Source: Hydractinia symbiolongicarpus
Lineage: Eukaryota; Cnidaria; Hydrozoa; Anthoathecata; Hydractiniidae
Direction: 5' to 3'
Assembly (NCBI RefSeq): GCF_029227915.1
Contig: NC_079877.1
Span: 21,849,851 to 21,913,850, forward strand
Length of the DNA stretch: 64,000 nucleotides
Shown one piece after another: positions 21,671 through 32,998 of this stretch. The position numbers and the translations under genes were made by a program. Under the pieces are notes generated by a model. The model was given only the letters and a program-made list of their open reading frames with translations. It had not been told where the DNA came from and did not search any database. Numbering within the stretch: position 1 is the first letter of the stretch; each line of letters begins with the position of its first letter.

Positions 21671-24600
21671 CTATAAACAGATGTCAAAGAGATTATTTAA
21701 ATCGATATGTTTATAATATTTTAACTTTTTAGGCACTTTGTCAATGTAACAAATTAAGGTCATAAAAAGTAGTTGATTTTCTAAGTTGTAACGCATATAC
21801 AAAATAAAATAAACAAAATGTTACACATGTGCTTGCATTTGTAAAGAAAAAAAGAAAATGACCTTATGTGCTATGATAAGAATTTTTCTTAAATCTTAAA
21901 ATATTTTTCAAAATTGTTTTTAATTGTAAGTTGCAGTAGTTTATCAGTCCTTTCAGAACTACATAATTTAACTAAATTTTAATTGTTATAAATGCCAAGC
22001 CTAAAACAGGAAGCGTTACACGTTTGGCTCGATACATTGTTTTAATGAGAAAAAAAGAAACATTATAATTTAAAATTAAACATCTGTAACCATTTGAACT
22101 TGAGACACCCAAAGTAAAGCAGCGTTTAATTCTTGCGTACGCAGCTGGAACAAAGAGGCGAAGGTCTGGGACGAAGTTATAAGTGCAATCCATTGGACGA
22201 AACTAGCACATGATAGTCTCATTTTCTCAAGATAGTTTTGACAAATAGCATGGGAGATCTCCAAAATTGTAAGACAAAAACAAAGAAAGAGAACTGGGTA
22301 CGAAGTTTCGAGACAAAATAAAACATGGCTACCAAGCAGCGATTTGTTGTGGTTTGGTTTTTGTTTGCGATTTTTCGTTGCAGATTTTGGATTTATATTT
22401 ACTTGTTGTTAAAATTTCTCAATAAAGTAACCAGTAGAAGTAAGTATGGAAAATGAAACATAGTCTTGTGGCTAACAACGATAAACGCTACAAGAACCAG
22501 CATTGACTGTAAATATAGAGCATCGTTTTTAAAGTCGAATTACCTATCACAATAAGTTTAATAACTTCAGTAAGAAATAGACTTTCAATGAGAGAACGCC
22601 AGAGAATGCTATACCAACTATATCCCCTGGGATACACATTTTCTACCAATAAAAACACAAAGGAACACAAACAGATGATCTACTTTCGTTTGAAGTTTCT
22701 GGTGTAGAGGTGAATTTAGGTTCGTTACGATTTCACTTCAATTTCTAATAAAAAGAAAGCTTTTTGCTACTCTTATTATTTTCTAGATTATACAACTGGA
22801 TGTAGCAATAAGCCTTTTTCAATATCGCCTTTTTATGATCAGCGGTAGTGGTAGTACGACAAAAAATATGCATATTTTTTTATATCAAGAGCGTATTCAT
22901 GGCAACTTTATTATTGGCTAGCTAGCTAGCCAACTATAGCCAACAAGCATATTGTTTCTTACTCCTCCTAAAAGTTTATATTGTATACTGCAAAGTCTAA
23001 TATGTTTACCTAGTTTATTAAAACTCCATATAACTTACATTCTCCTAAAAAAGTTACTTTTCATCCTAGCCAGATATAATAGGTAGAATGTTATAGCTAA
23101 CTAGCTATGCACACAGGGATAACGTGCTGCCAGCTATGTATAGTTATTATTGTCAGACTACCCTGCTAATATGCTTTTACCTTTCCAGGTAGTATACATT
23201 TATAATAAACATATTTTGGCTCAACCCAGTGTACTCAGTAATCAAATTGTTGATCGTTTTGATTTGTCTCTTCAGATTCATATTGGTATTGCAGGTTTAT
23301 CATTTCTTGAACATGTTCAAGAAATGAGAAACCTATAATATTAACTACAAATAGTTTGTTGGTATGATATCGGTTCTGACATAATCAATTTTTTTCAGAA
23401 AATAAAGACACCACTGAATATGCTGTTGTTCTTACAAAAAAGTTTTTGTCACAGCTTACACATTTACAGCTCTCTTTATAGCTCCCTTCTCTAAGAAAAT
23501 AGATTCAAGGTTCTTAAAATTGTTCTTATTCTTTTTGAAATTACCTTGATAGAGGAAGATTAGGCCTCCATCAACTATTTTTATAATGACGATGGTAAAC
23601 TTGTAAGGCTATGGTGTCTGGGTTTCATTTATTAGTTGCGGGGCTATCTATATTGAAAACTTTCTTAACTTTTTTAGGCCACCAGGTTAAGTTATTGTGG
23701 TAAATCGATCAAGTATTAAACATATGTTAGGGAGTACTGCCCAGCTTAACTGGCCAAATTTGTTATTGCATTGAAACAACATGTGGTCTAAAACAAATCA
23801 TGACTGGTTTATTTATCTACAATTCTCTTAGCGTTTGAAATAATCAGTTTCCACCCTAAATGACTATTTATTATTTTTGATCAAAATATATAGTTTTCTT
23901 TATAAAAATCTATTGTTATCTTACAGTAGAATGTTTAAATTTGGAAAACCAAGTTTCAAAAAATATACAAAATTTTTTAATTCCGTTTTAAGTTATTAAT
24001 TTTATCAGATTTGTCTAACAAGAGCACCTTGTAAAAAATTATTTTTACGTAATTTCTTTTTGACATTTGCTTTTAGGTAAAATAAATGACAATACCATAG
24101 TTATATATACCTGACGTAGGATAACAACATAGAAATAAAATTATATCGCTAGTTATTGACAGGACATTTTTTGTATTTAAAAAACAACATTAATTATCTG
24201 CAGCTAGCTGCAACTGTAGCTTTCTTACAGGCCATATTTTTAAAAAAATCAAGGCTCAAGGGTACTTAATGCTTTTACCCTGGATGATTGCATTGCTCAT
24301 TACTACATTTTGTTGAATATATACCATGATGAAGACCAATATTCAGTCTACCACCAACCCAACATACTCAGGACAGCCAAGTCTTTATGTTATTTACAGA
24401 TGTTTTAAAAAATCAAATATATCCAATAACAAAGAATAAAGTGTGCATATATTTCTTTTACCAAAAGTTCATAATTAGCCTATATGACAAGTTAATGTAA
24501 GAAATAATAAAGGTAAACAAATATCACTTTGCTGGAAAATTGTCTCTAAACTAACCTCGTTTTCACGTTAGTATGCTTATTCCGGCTATGCATTTCGCAG

Positions 24601-25580
24601 AATGGAAAAGGATATTGAAATAGGCTTTTATTGTTTTGGAAAAAAAGAAGTCCTTATCACATCACGCAAAGTTCACTAGTTATCAGTCTGTTTTTAAGAA
24701 CTAATACAATTTTTATTTATATCAAAGTTTATAACGAAATTTTTTATACTCTTTGTGTGAAATGTAATCCATGGTGTGTAGTTTGTGAACAAATCCTTTA
24801 CGTTTAAGGCCTGATATATTCAGGGCGGAATTCAACCCGCTTTTAATATCTTGGCAACTACTTGATCATGTACAATATTGAAAAGGACTAAAGAAAACGA
24901 AATAAGCTTAAAGTGTCAAACAATATCAGCAGTTTAAAAAAGCACTGTACATTTTGCATCAAATACAACTTATATAACTACAGCAAAAATTGAAATAATG
25001 ACTTGAAACTTGGTAGACGTGTTTTACTTCAGTTGAATGAAATGGAACTAAAAACATCTTCACTACTATCATAGTTCTGGACTTCTTGATTTTAGCCCTC
25101 TTCAGAGACGCCGATAATTGATTTTTGACTGCATATCGCTTTTAGCAAAGATACATGGACAGAAAACATTAAGACCAATTCTCATGACTGAAATAAGTCA
25201 GAGAAGGTCTAAATAAAATGTGTGTCACAGGTTGTGTAACGCACTTTTCTATTTGGCAATATTTGGAAGGTGCAAAATAATTTCATGAAATATTTCTTCT
25301 CAACTCACAAAAAGCCAACATGGCAAAATAAACATTCTGCCCTGAATATTTTTAAATTCTGTTGCAGGATACCCTAAAAAAACCAAATTCAAATCTTCAC
25401 CATAAAGCAGCTTTCTGAACAGCAGACAGTTTGATTTTACCTGCCTGGAGATGCAACTGTAGCGAAAGACTGTGGATTGTGTTTTAATGCAATCTGAAGT
25501 GTTTGAACTGTTTTTTACATACTATGACTGATTATTAGAAATATCTTGAACGTTGCGATCAAGCATGGACATTGTGACAA
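21671..25580 (-). other. TMEM129 intron 1, element-poor part
   Basis: AT-rich intronic sequence. I find no convincing exon or intact transposon. GCTAGCTAGCTAGCC at 22,917-22,932 is a short simple repeat. Confidence 0.5.
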
Positions 25581-25590
25581 TCACAATCCC

Positions 25591-25760
25591 AGCCCTCGAA
25601 ATTAGCGTCAGCAATCGGCAATTGCCGTCGCAATTGCTGGCGCGGTTTCATTTCGCGACGGCAAAAAACTGCCAAGGCTAATCTTTGCTGCGCGCTTATT
25701 TTGCGGTAGAAAAGTGGGGAACGTTTTGAATCGTGAACCCCAAACACAATGATCGAGCGT
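25591..25760. repeat. hAT-like terminal sequence (left)
   Basis: CAGCCCTCGAAATTAGCGTC with subterminal palindromic 'ggcaattgccgtcgcaattgctggc'. The near-complementary end GGGCTAATTTCAAGGGCTG lies at 43,666-43,684. Both are followed outward by CAATCC. They may be the two ends of one old element that later received the Gypsy insertion. Confidence 0.35.
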
Positions 25761-26172
25761 CTACGTATAGTGACTCTCCCAATCTTAACTTCCTTTTCTA
25801 CATGCTTAAAATAGTATGTATGACTATACTGTCATTTTTATAAATTTATCGTTTATTTTTCAGGTCATCACAAGCAAATAGGCAAAAATATGCTTCGTTT
25901 TCAAATTACAAAAAATCTTTTCGAAAATTCAGTTATATTTTAACAACATTTATGCAAACAAATGTTTTTTACCGCACGTGGGTTTCGTTTTTAAAATTGT
26001 TTGAATAACACTTGCGGCATAAAGAAAATCCATTAAATTCGGACCTGCTATGGATTCCAATTGCTTTGTCAAATGAAGAAATTATCTACAATTAAATCCA
26101 CGATAAAATGTCTGTTCCGCCTGTAAGTGCAGTTTTGCAGACTAAATTCACCCGTGCTCCGGCATTAGTTAA

Positions 26173-26250
26173 AAACATAACCATGTAGTTTTTCTATTAT
26201 TATCTTGAAGAATGTTTGACTAGAAATGGTACATTTAGATTAATATATCT
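26173..26250 (-). repeat. Truncated 3' LTR of the Gypsy element
   Basis: This 78-bp stretch matches 43,023-43,104 in the same orientation (aacataaccatgtagtttttctattattatct...). It lies directly after a purine tract (CTTAGGGGGGAGAACA on the minus strand, 26,251-26,266), the expected priming site for plus-strand synthesis. Homology stops abruptly at 26,172, so the LTR's remaining part is deleted. Confidence 0.65.
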
Positions 26251-26266
26251 TGTTCTCCCCCCTAAG
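26251..26266 (-). other. Polypurine tract of the Gypsy element
   Basis: CTTAGGGGGGAGAACA on the minus strand directly abuts the LTR remnant. Position and composition fit a PPT. Confidence 0.6.
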
Positions 26267-26362
26267 TTCAAACTGTTCATAACAAAATAAAATAAGCCAG
26301 ATCAGCTATCAGTCCTTTCAGTTATGATCTGGTAAAATAACATGTCGTCAAGGTTGGCTAGA

Positions 26363-27538
26363 TCATTCTGTCAGTCCTTTCCTATTATGATCTAACAACC
26401 GTCGGAGGGCAAGGGGCAACTTCTGGGACGGGGCTGACGTGCTCGGTTGGGCTGGCATGCTTGAGTCACTGGGCGTGTCAGGATTCGAAGGTGGAACGTC
26501 ATGTGTAGGTTGTTGCTCGTCCGTTAATGTAGGTTGCGTCTGGGACATCGTGATGACTGGTGCGGTGTTCTTCGAGGGTGGGGGTTTTACATAACGGAAG
26601 TCTTGGATGGGATGTCCACGTCCTTCTTTCTGCACAGCAGGGATGAATTTTCGACCAGAACCATCCATACGAACAACATATTGGTCGAATTGATATACTT
26701 CAACAATCTTTTCAACGGATTGGGTCCAACTTGGTTTTGGACTCTTACATGGTCGCCAACTTGAAGCTGCGGTCGTCTCGTGTGCTCCGTCCAACGTTCT
26801 GCTGCGTGCATATGTCGATTGCAGAGAGCTTCTTCGCGTTTGTTTAACGTGTCAACCCATGTTGGATGTGGTTGGTAGCGACCAGGTTGAATTGGAATGA
26901 AGTCTCGGCCTTGGCCTCCCAAATAAGCACATGGCGGGTGACAGTCCGGTTGTTGGATCTGGGCAATTACGATATTGTAGGATGGCTCTCTGCACCTTGT
27001 CTGTGTCCAAATTGCCGTTGGGTCCGGTGTTTTCTGAGATGAGCCTTTTTGCGATCTTGACACCGATTTCTGCTCTGCAATTGGAATGTGGGAAGGCTAC
27101 TAAAGACAAACGTTGATTGACTCCCCAGTTCTTTAGGAAAGTCGTGGTGGTACTTGATGTAAATTCGGGTCCCTCATCAGATGATAGCTCGTCAGGATTT
27201 CTGTAGGTGGAAAATTGTCGACATAGACAGTCTATCAGACCTTTTGATCCCTCCCGAGCACGTTCGATGATCGGCCAGTTCGAATATCTGTCCACTGCTA
27301 CCAAATAATGGGAACCTACGTACTGGAAGAAATCAGCACAAAGGAGCTGGAACTGGTATTCCGGTGCTGGAGTCGGATATGGTGGTGCACTCGGTTGAGA
27401 TGGGGCATTCCTGTTGCAGGCGTTGCAATTGTCTTGTTGATGATGAATTGACTTGCTGATGCCTGGCCAGAAGATTGTAGATTTGGCACGGAAAAGCATC
27501 ATGCCAGAGCCTTGATGTGCAGAATGTAGCAAGTCCAA
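26363..27538 (-). pseudogene. Gypsy integrase and C-terminal tail
   Basis: Read right to left: zinc-finger side (LLHSAHQGSGMMLFRAKSTIFWPG...CNACNRNAP), integrase core with D1 in LLCADFFQYVGSHYLVAVDRYSNW, D2 in LSSDEGPEFTS and the final Glu region (FPHSNCRAEIGVKIAKRL), then a tail (LQVGDHVRVQNQVGPNP, typical of the integrase C-terminal barrel) and a Pro-rich end. The frame changes around 26,860 and 26,590-26,790. Typical Ty3/Gypsy order after RNase H. The normal D-x-x-x 'AHSNGRAE' motif is slightly altered (PHSNCRAE). Confidence 0.82.
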
Positions 27539-27539
27539 A

Positions 27540-28817
27540 ATTTGATCTCTCAGCGAAAGGTGGAATTACGATACGATCATTATACATTATGACTCCATCA
27601 ACATAATGGATGTCGTCTATGTACTGAAAGTATCGTTGGACGTCCTGTGGCAAGTACTCTCTTTTGTTGGGGAAGCCATCTTCCAATGCTTTGATGAGGT
27701 GAATCATGGAGACACTGCTTTTTGTGGCAACTTTCACCATATCCCATGTTACTGCTTGGAGCTGGGAGCTAATCGACATGATTTCATCAGGTTCTTCTTC
27801 TTCAACGTCATCAGGTGCATTGGCAACAGGGTACCTTAAAAATGCGTTTGAGATGATATTCTTCAGATCCTGGATGTGCGTTATCTTGAACCTGAATAGC
27901 AGTGTCTTTTCCTTGAGGTCTCTAAGGCGAGAATTAGGTATGTCATCCAGTGACCTGTCACCAAAAATCTTGAGGAGTGGTTTATGGTCAGTGTTTACAA
28001 TCAGGTCTGAGCACCCAAGGGTGAAATACCTCGTCTTCTCCAGTGTGTCGACAACTGCCAATGCCTCTGCAACAATTGGATAGTAGTTTGCTTCTGATTT
28101 GCTTGTAAATCTACTCCCAGTTAGTGCGATTCTCCATCCATCACGGCAGCATGAGGGTTTCGAGCTGTCGCACTGAAATTGTTTCTGCAGAAGCCAGTAT
28201 CCAACGCCTTTCTTCGACCAGTCGGTGGCTAAGCATGTTGGTTTGTTCTTGTCAAAAATGGTAATGCCTTCTTCTATTTGGCTAATGATGATGGTCTTGG
28301 ATAGTTTGAACGTCTCGTCGAGTTGCTTGGTCCAGATAAACGGTGTGTTTGGGCGTAGTATATGTCTGAACGGTTGGAGTACTTCTGCAGAGGGAAATGC
28401 ATAAGATACAAGATTGATCAGGCCAAACCAAGATCTGATGTCGTGGATATTGCGAGGCGTCAGGAAGTCTTCGATTGCCTCAAAGAATCTTCGACATGGT
28501 TTGACACTGTCCAGCGTTATCTCAAAGGCGGCAAACGTAACACAATCTTGTGCGAATTAAAATTTTTCTGGGTTGAGAGTGATCCCATGCTTTCCACAGA
28601 GATCCAAATAGTTGACAGCTTGATGGAAGCTGACCTCAATGCTATCTCCCACAATAAGGAGTCATCAATACATTTCGTCAGATTGGGGACCCCTGAGACA
28701 ATCTCGTCTAATCTTCTTGTGTATCCATCTCCGGAAGTGATGTAGCCTTATGGAGCTACCTTGTATCTGTACCTTCCCAAAGGGGTAATGAAGGTGGTCA
28801 GGTGTCGATCCTTGGGG
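27540..28817 (-). pseudogene. Gypsy reverse transcriptase and RNase H, decayed
   Basis: The RNase H part (28,061-27,540) is readable: VDTLEKTRYFTLGCSDLIVNTDHKPLL and KITHIQDLKNIISNAFLRYP. The RT part (28,817-28,070) is broken into frame pieces, but a 'FDCWNGYHSIPL' motif A-like stretch and 'CIDDSLLWE' (the IDD form of YxDD) can be seen. In Gypsy elements these convert genomic RNA to DNA. Several stops make it inactive. Confidence 0.72.
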
Positions 28818-29897
28818 TCAAGTGGGATGCTGTGGTAGCCATTCCAGCAGTCGAAAACCGTCCTTCTTCCCTAGTTGCGTCAGCATGAGTGCCTGAAAGT
28901 CGACTGTTCGTCGAGGGGTGCAATCTTTCTTTGCATATATCACCATTCTGTGACACCAAGTTACTGGTTCCCCTATCAGGACTGGTTCAATCACTCCCAG
29001 TCTGATGTCTTGGTCTAGTCCAGCCTTGACGTCTTCCTGCCAATGAACGGGGACAGGTACAGGAGTGTGATGGGCTGTTGGTGATGCTGATGGGTCAATC
29101 ATTAAGTGAAGTGGTTTTGTGTCCACCATAGGCAAGGGTTCATGACTGCATGTGTTGAACGTGCTGGAGCTGTAATGGTCCACAAACCAGTCTTGAATTT
29201 TTGCTCTGTTTTCTTCTGTCCCTGGGAAGGGTAGCTTTGTCGGCTTTGAAGGTGGCATCTCCCTTGTGAGACACTCACAATTGGATGTGAAGGCGCTATT
29301 TGGAGGTTGATCTGTTGTAGGTGATATTTCCGAAATGGAGTCAGGTGATGGCTCATGGAAATCTTCTTCTTCTTCTTGAATTGCACCAACTTCACCAATT
29401 GTGGGAAAGGTGTCTGAGATTATACCAAGCTCTTTGCATGCTTGTCTGCTGAGGTTAAACCGGTCAGTTACTTCAGTTGCATAAACGATTTGTCTTGTTT
29501 CTTTTGTGTCACCGTTTGCTAAATCGCCTTTGATGATGAGGAAGGCTGCTCCAATGACTGGGACTTTGGTTTCGTTGCCTGCTTTAATTCTTATTGTGGC
29601 TGGTATCAGATCTTCCCTTCCTAGTCCCAATCTCCTCAGCTGTCTGATGCCGATGACACAATTCTGGCTTCCTGCGTCCGCCATCTCATCACATGGTGAG
29701 TCTTTCTTTGGGCTTACATTGAGTTCGTAGCCCAGTCTTTTGTAATCTTCTAACGCAATGGAAACTTTCAACCTGGTGTAAGGTTGTAGCTCAGAGTGTC
29801 TCTTGACCCAGTATTGGTGTACAGGTGGTGTTCGAGAGCAGTTGATGAGGACAACGCAGCGCTGTAGTCGTAGGATGATGCGCACAAGAGTGAACAT
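28818..29897 (-). pseudogene. Gypsy protease and start of reverse transcriptase
   Basis: A 359-codon open stretch. The aspartic protease active site reads MADAGSQNCVIG (DAG in place of the common DTG/DSG). It then has a Glu/Asp-rich spacer and the RT N terminus with 'PTAHHTPVPVPVHWQEDVKAGL' and GVIEPVLIGEPVTWCHRMV. It joins gag through a frameshift near 29,900-29,980. Confidence 0.72.
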
Positions 29898-29979
29898 GAC
29901 TCTAATGCTGATGCTTCAACTGTTAATTTTTTCTTTTTGTCTACAGACAGTAGCCAAATGGTGTTTCTTTTGACAGAAG

Positions 29980-30821
29980 TCACAGACTTTGTTGAAGGCT
30001 GGGCATTTGATCTTTCTCACTCCCATGGGTGAGTCCTTTCTTGCCACAGTAGTTGCATGGTCCAGATCCATCCTTTAGTTGCTCCCGTTGATTTCTTCTG
30101 TATTGACTGAGACCGGCTGTTTGAGAGTCGTGGAGACGGTTTGCAGAACATCTCCCTGCCTCCTTCTTCTCCACAAATTGAAGGACTTCTTCAAAAGACA
30201 CATTTTGGTTTGCGTCACTGAGAAGGTCAAGTTGAATGACGTGATCAGAAAGTCCCTGGACCACAACGTCACGAAGGATTTCATTGCTGTAGTTGATCTC
30301 TCTGCCACATTGAAAATTCAGCATGTATTTGCATACGTTTGCCTGCCCCTTGATGCGGGGGGCAAAGGATCGGATTGGCTCATCCCGAACCTGTCGCATT
30401 TCTTCAGGGTGACTCTGGCCACCATCACCTTTTCTTCCCTGACTGCTAAGGTTTTAATAGCAGCCAGGACTTCTTCTTGTAACTTTCCAGTAAGTGACCC
30501 GCCTGACAGACGAGTTAAGTCTTTTCGTAGCTCCTCCTCGCAACACTCAAGGAGCTGTATTACAAGTTCAGGACCGTTGATTTTTGTGGCTGTGATGTAG
30601 TCTTGCCAGCGAACAGTGAAATACGACCAGTCTTCACTGGAACCACCAGTTGTAATTGTTGGTTGCTTTACTTTCTCTACACGAGCGCTCTCTCGTGTAC
30701 CAGGAGTTTGTTGATTGTGAGCACCAGAGGCATGAATTTGCAGGAGTGTGGATGCAAGTACCGCTTCAGTATCTGCTGTTGAAAAATCACATTGTGGGTA
30801 GGGACATGCTACCACAACCAT
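29980..30821 (-). pseudogene. Gypsy gag
   Basis: Likely start MVVVACPYPQCDFSTADTEA (ATG at 30,821), then the gag core (SSEDWSYFTVRWQDY, LVIQLLECCEEELRKDLTRL, VREEKVMVARVTL) in one frame to about 30,320 and in another (IRSFAPRIKGQANVCKY, FQCGREINYSNEILRDVVVQG) afterwards. A CCHC-like knuckle (CNYCGKKG, HGSE) follows. Common architecture of cnidarian Gypsy elements. One frameshift near 30,320-30,400. Confidence 0.75.
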
Positions 30822-31004
30822 GGTGGCAACGTGCCAAATTGAAAATTTTTGTCTTGATAACGTTGTAGTTGTTGATCCAGGGGGCGTAAACGAGTCTTGA
30901 TTACGAGTAAAGAATAAGGTAAAAACTATATACCTGTATGGTTCGGGACTAACCCGGTCTGATGAAAGCTTGGGGTGGCAATAAGTTGCCAGTTGCTGGA
31001 CCAA

Positions 31005-31116
31005 CAGTGAGAGTAAACTGAAGAGAGCAGAGGTGCCAGTGGAAAGCAGAGTTGCCAGTGATTAGCAGAGTTGCCAGTGGATAGGAGAGTTGACAGTGGA
31101 TAGCAGAGTTGTCAAT
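31005..31116 (-). repeat. Gypsy 5' LTR, inner part, with ~19-bp tandem repeat
   Basis: Tandem 'agcagagttgccagtggat' units, about five copies. The same repeat appears at 42,840-42,920 on the other side of the LINE, so a single LTR array was split by the LINE insertion. A TGG-starting primer-binding-site-like sequence (TTGGTCCAGCAACTGG, minus) lies beside it at 30,992-31,006. Confidence 0.55.
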
Positions 31117-32474
31117 GGATACTTACTTACTTTGAATACTTTGAAGTAGATTTTGTGAGATCTTCACGCATCCAACTCGGCGAGTCCAATGCTCATCATG
31201 TCAATGATGCTGTTCGTGTTGGCCTTTCGAAACTGAACATAATTTGGTATCAGTGGCTCATCAGGAACAGTAGCAAGAAAGCAACCCAACTTCGACTTGA
31301 AACAGTCTATGCTGCAATCAGATAGGTTGCGTATTGCTTTTAATAGACCATTAAACAATCGTACTCCTTGGACAGCCAAGCTAGCATAACGAATCTTATA
31401 AAATGGCCCTTTCTTCACTACAGCAACAACACATTTTCGACCCAAACGATCATTGGTGTACCATGTGATGCCTCCTTTGCCAGTTTCCTGCCAGTTTGGT
31501 ACTATTTTTTCAATCACTTTCCAGATTTAAATTATGGAATACCGTTCTCTTCTTATCTCCAGAGAATACAGATTCAATCTTTTTAGTATACGTCCCAGTA
31601 CGAAATACCTTGAGTTCCAAGGATTTTTCTAGTAAAGTTTCTTTGCACCATTTCTATGTCTTGTATTTGTCCTTTCATTTGTGGAGACCATAACTGGGAA
31701 CAATAGTCAAGGTGGGAAATAACTAATGATTTCCAAAGAGTCAACATCACGGTTTTTTTTCTGCTCTCGAATGTTCGTAATATCCATCCAGTTATCCTGT
31801 TCGCCTTTGATATAAGGTTTGAGATATGCTTATTAAATTTGCAATCATTCGACAAACTCCTAAGTCCTTCACAGTGATTTTTTTGTTAATCTTTTCTGAC
31901 GTGTTACTTAGATATACAGAGAGTGGTTCCAAAGACTCAATCTTTCCATAACTTAGGTGCTCGAACTTACACCCATTGAGTTTCATATTATTTTCAGTTG
32001 TCCACTTATAAATTATATTTAGATAACTTTGGAGTTTAGAGGTGTCCATGAGGCCATTAATCTCTTTCAGAATTCGTGTGTCGTCTGTAAAGCTGGATGC
32101 TAAAGAATATTTTAAGTTCTGATTGATATCACCAACCATGATTAGAAAAAGCAGTGGGCCAAGAACAGACCCCTGTGGAACCCCTCATCCAACGTTGTCG
32201 GGTATAGATTTTACACCATTGACATAAACATGTTGTATTCTGTCTTTAAGGAATGATTTAATCCATTTTATCAGTTTGTCATTTATACCAAGTTGCTTCA
32301 GTTTAGCAACTAAAATGGAGTGGTCCACTTTGTCAAATGCCTTGCTAAAATCTAAGTAAATTGTATCTACATTTGAACCGCTTTCAAGAAAGGATAGGAT
32401 TGTATCACAATGGGTCAGTAGCTGTGATAAACAGGAACGACCTTCTCTAAAACCATGTTGTGAGTTGTTAAAGA
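31117..32474 (-). pseudogene. CR1-like LINE ORF2, reverse transcriptase 3' part
   Basis: RT motif A (DTIYLDFSKAFDKVDH) near 32,330, motif B (GVPQGSVLGPLLFL) near 32,160 preceded by a TGA, motif C altered to FTDD (SSFTDDTRI) near 32,090, thumb and C-terminal part with HLDYCSQLWSP and LPKA-like end. A microsatellite-like tail (AAGTAAGTAAGTA, minus) ends the element at about 31,117, as is typical of CR1/L2-group LINEs. Frame breaks near 31,855 and 31,590. The 5' continuation is at 37,588-37,700, beyond the Copia insertion. Confidence 0.82.
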
Positions 32475-32479
32475 GATTG

Positions 32480-32732
32480 TGAAAATTAGTACTAAATGTT
32501 AGTTACCTTGAACAGAAAACAATTTCTCCAGTCAAATAATCCAAGTGAAAACAAACAATTAATTAACTCTCAATAACACCACTATTAATATCATTAACAC
32601 GACGATTAGCAATTAACAATGTTCTCCAATGTAACCATTAAACAATATCACTGGTATAACTCAAGCTCCTCCACAGCTATGATTTGTTATTACTTTAATT
32701 AGTTAATATCTTGTCTAAAGGGAAAAGTATCA
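32480..32732 (-). repeat. Copia 3' LTR
   Basis: 253 bp, TGAAAATTAG...AAAGTATCA, ending TG/CA. Differs from the other LTR (37,330-37,582) at about three positions. Flanked by the 5-bp target duplication GATTG at 32,475-32,479. Confidence 0.95.
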
Positions 32733-32762
32733 ATCTCCCTTCTTTTCTTCTTTTCGTTGATT
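32733..32762 (-). other. Copia polypurine tract
   Basis: On the minus strand AAAAGAAGAAAAGAAGGGAG directly precedes the 3' LTR. Confidence 0.75.
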
Positions 32763-32944
32763 GTAAATTCGTATCAATTGCATTCACAGTATCAGGCCAT
32801 AGTCTCATGGTTAGCTATCTCCCGAAAATGAATGTCAATCTCAATGTCCCTTTTACAACAATCTATCAACGAGATGTCTATCAACGAAAATCAACGTCTT
32901 TTCAATAACAAATTTCTATGAGCAATTATAACATAAATTTGCAA

Positions 32945-32976
<32 letters not shown>

Positions 32977-32998
32977 AACACAAACAATGGTGAAATGT

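Noticed and set aside
22079-22330. Possible small membrane protein (minus) inside TMEM129 intron 1
   Set aside because: Open but without recognisable family, good start or splice sites; TMEM129 exons join well without it.
29506-30600. Plus-strand frames opposite the Gypsy gag-pol
   Set aside because: Shadows of the minus-strand retrotransposon; no independent features.
32951-32977. Long T-run as a poly-A tail of a retroposed gene
   Set aside because: It lies inside the Copia element between pol and the 3' LTR and belongs to that element.
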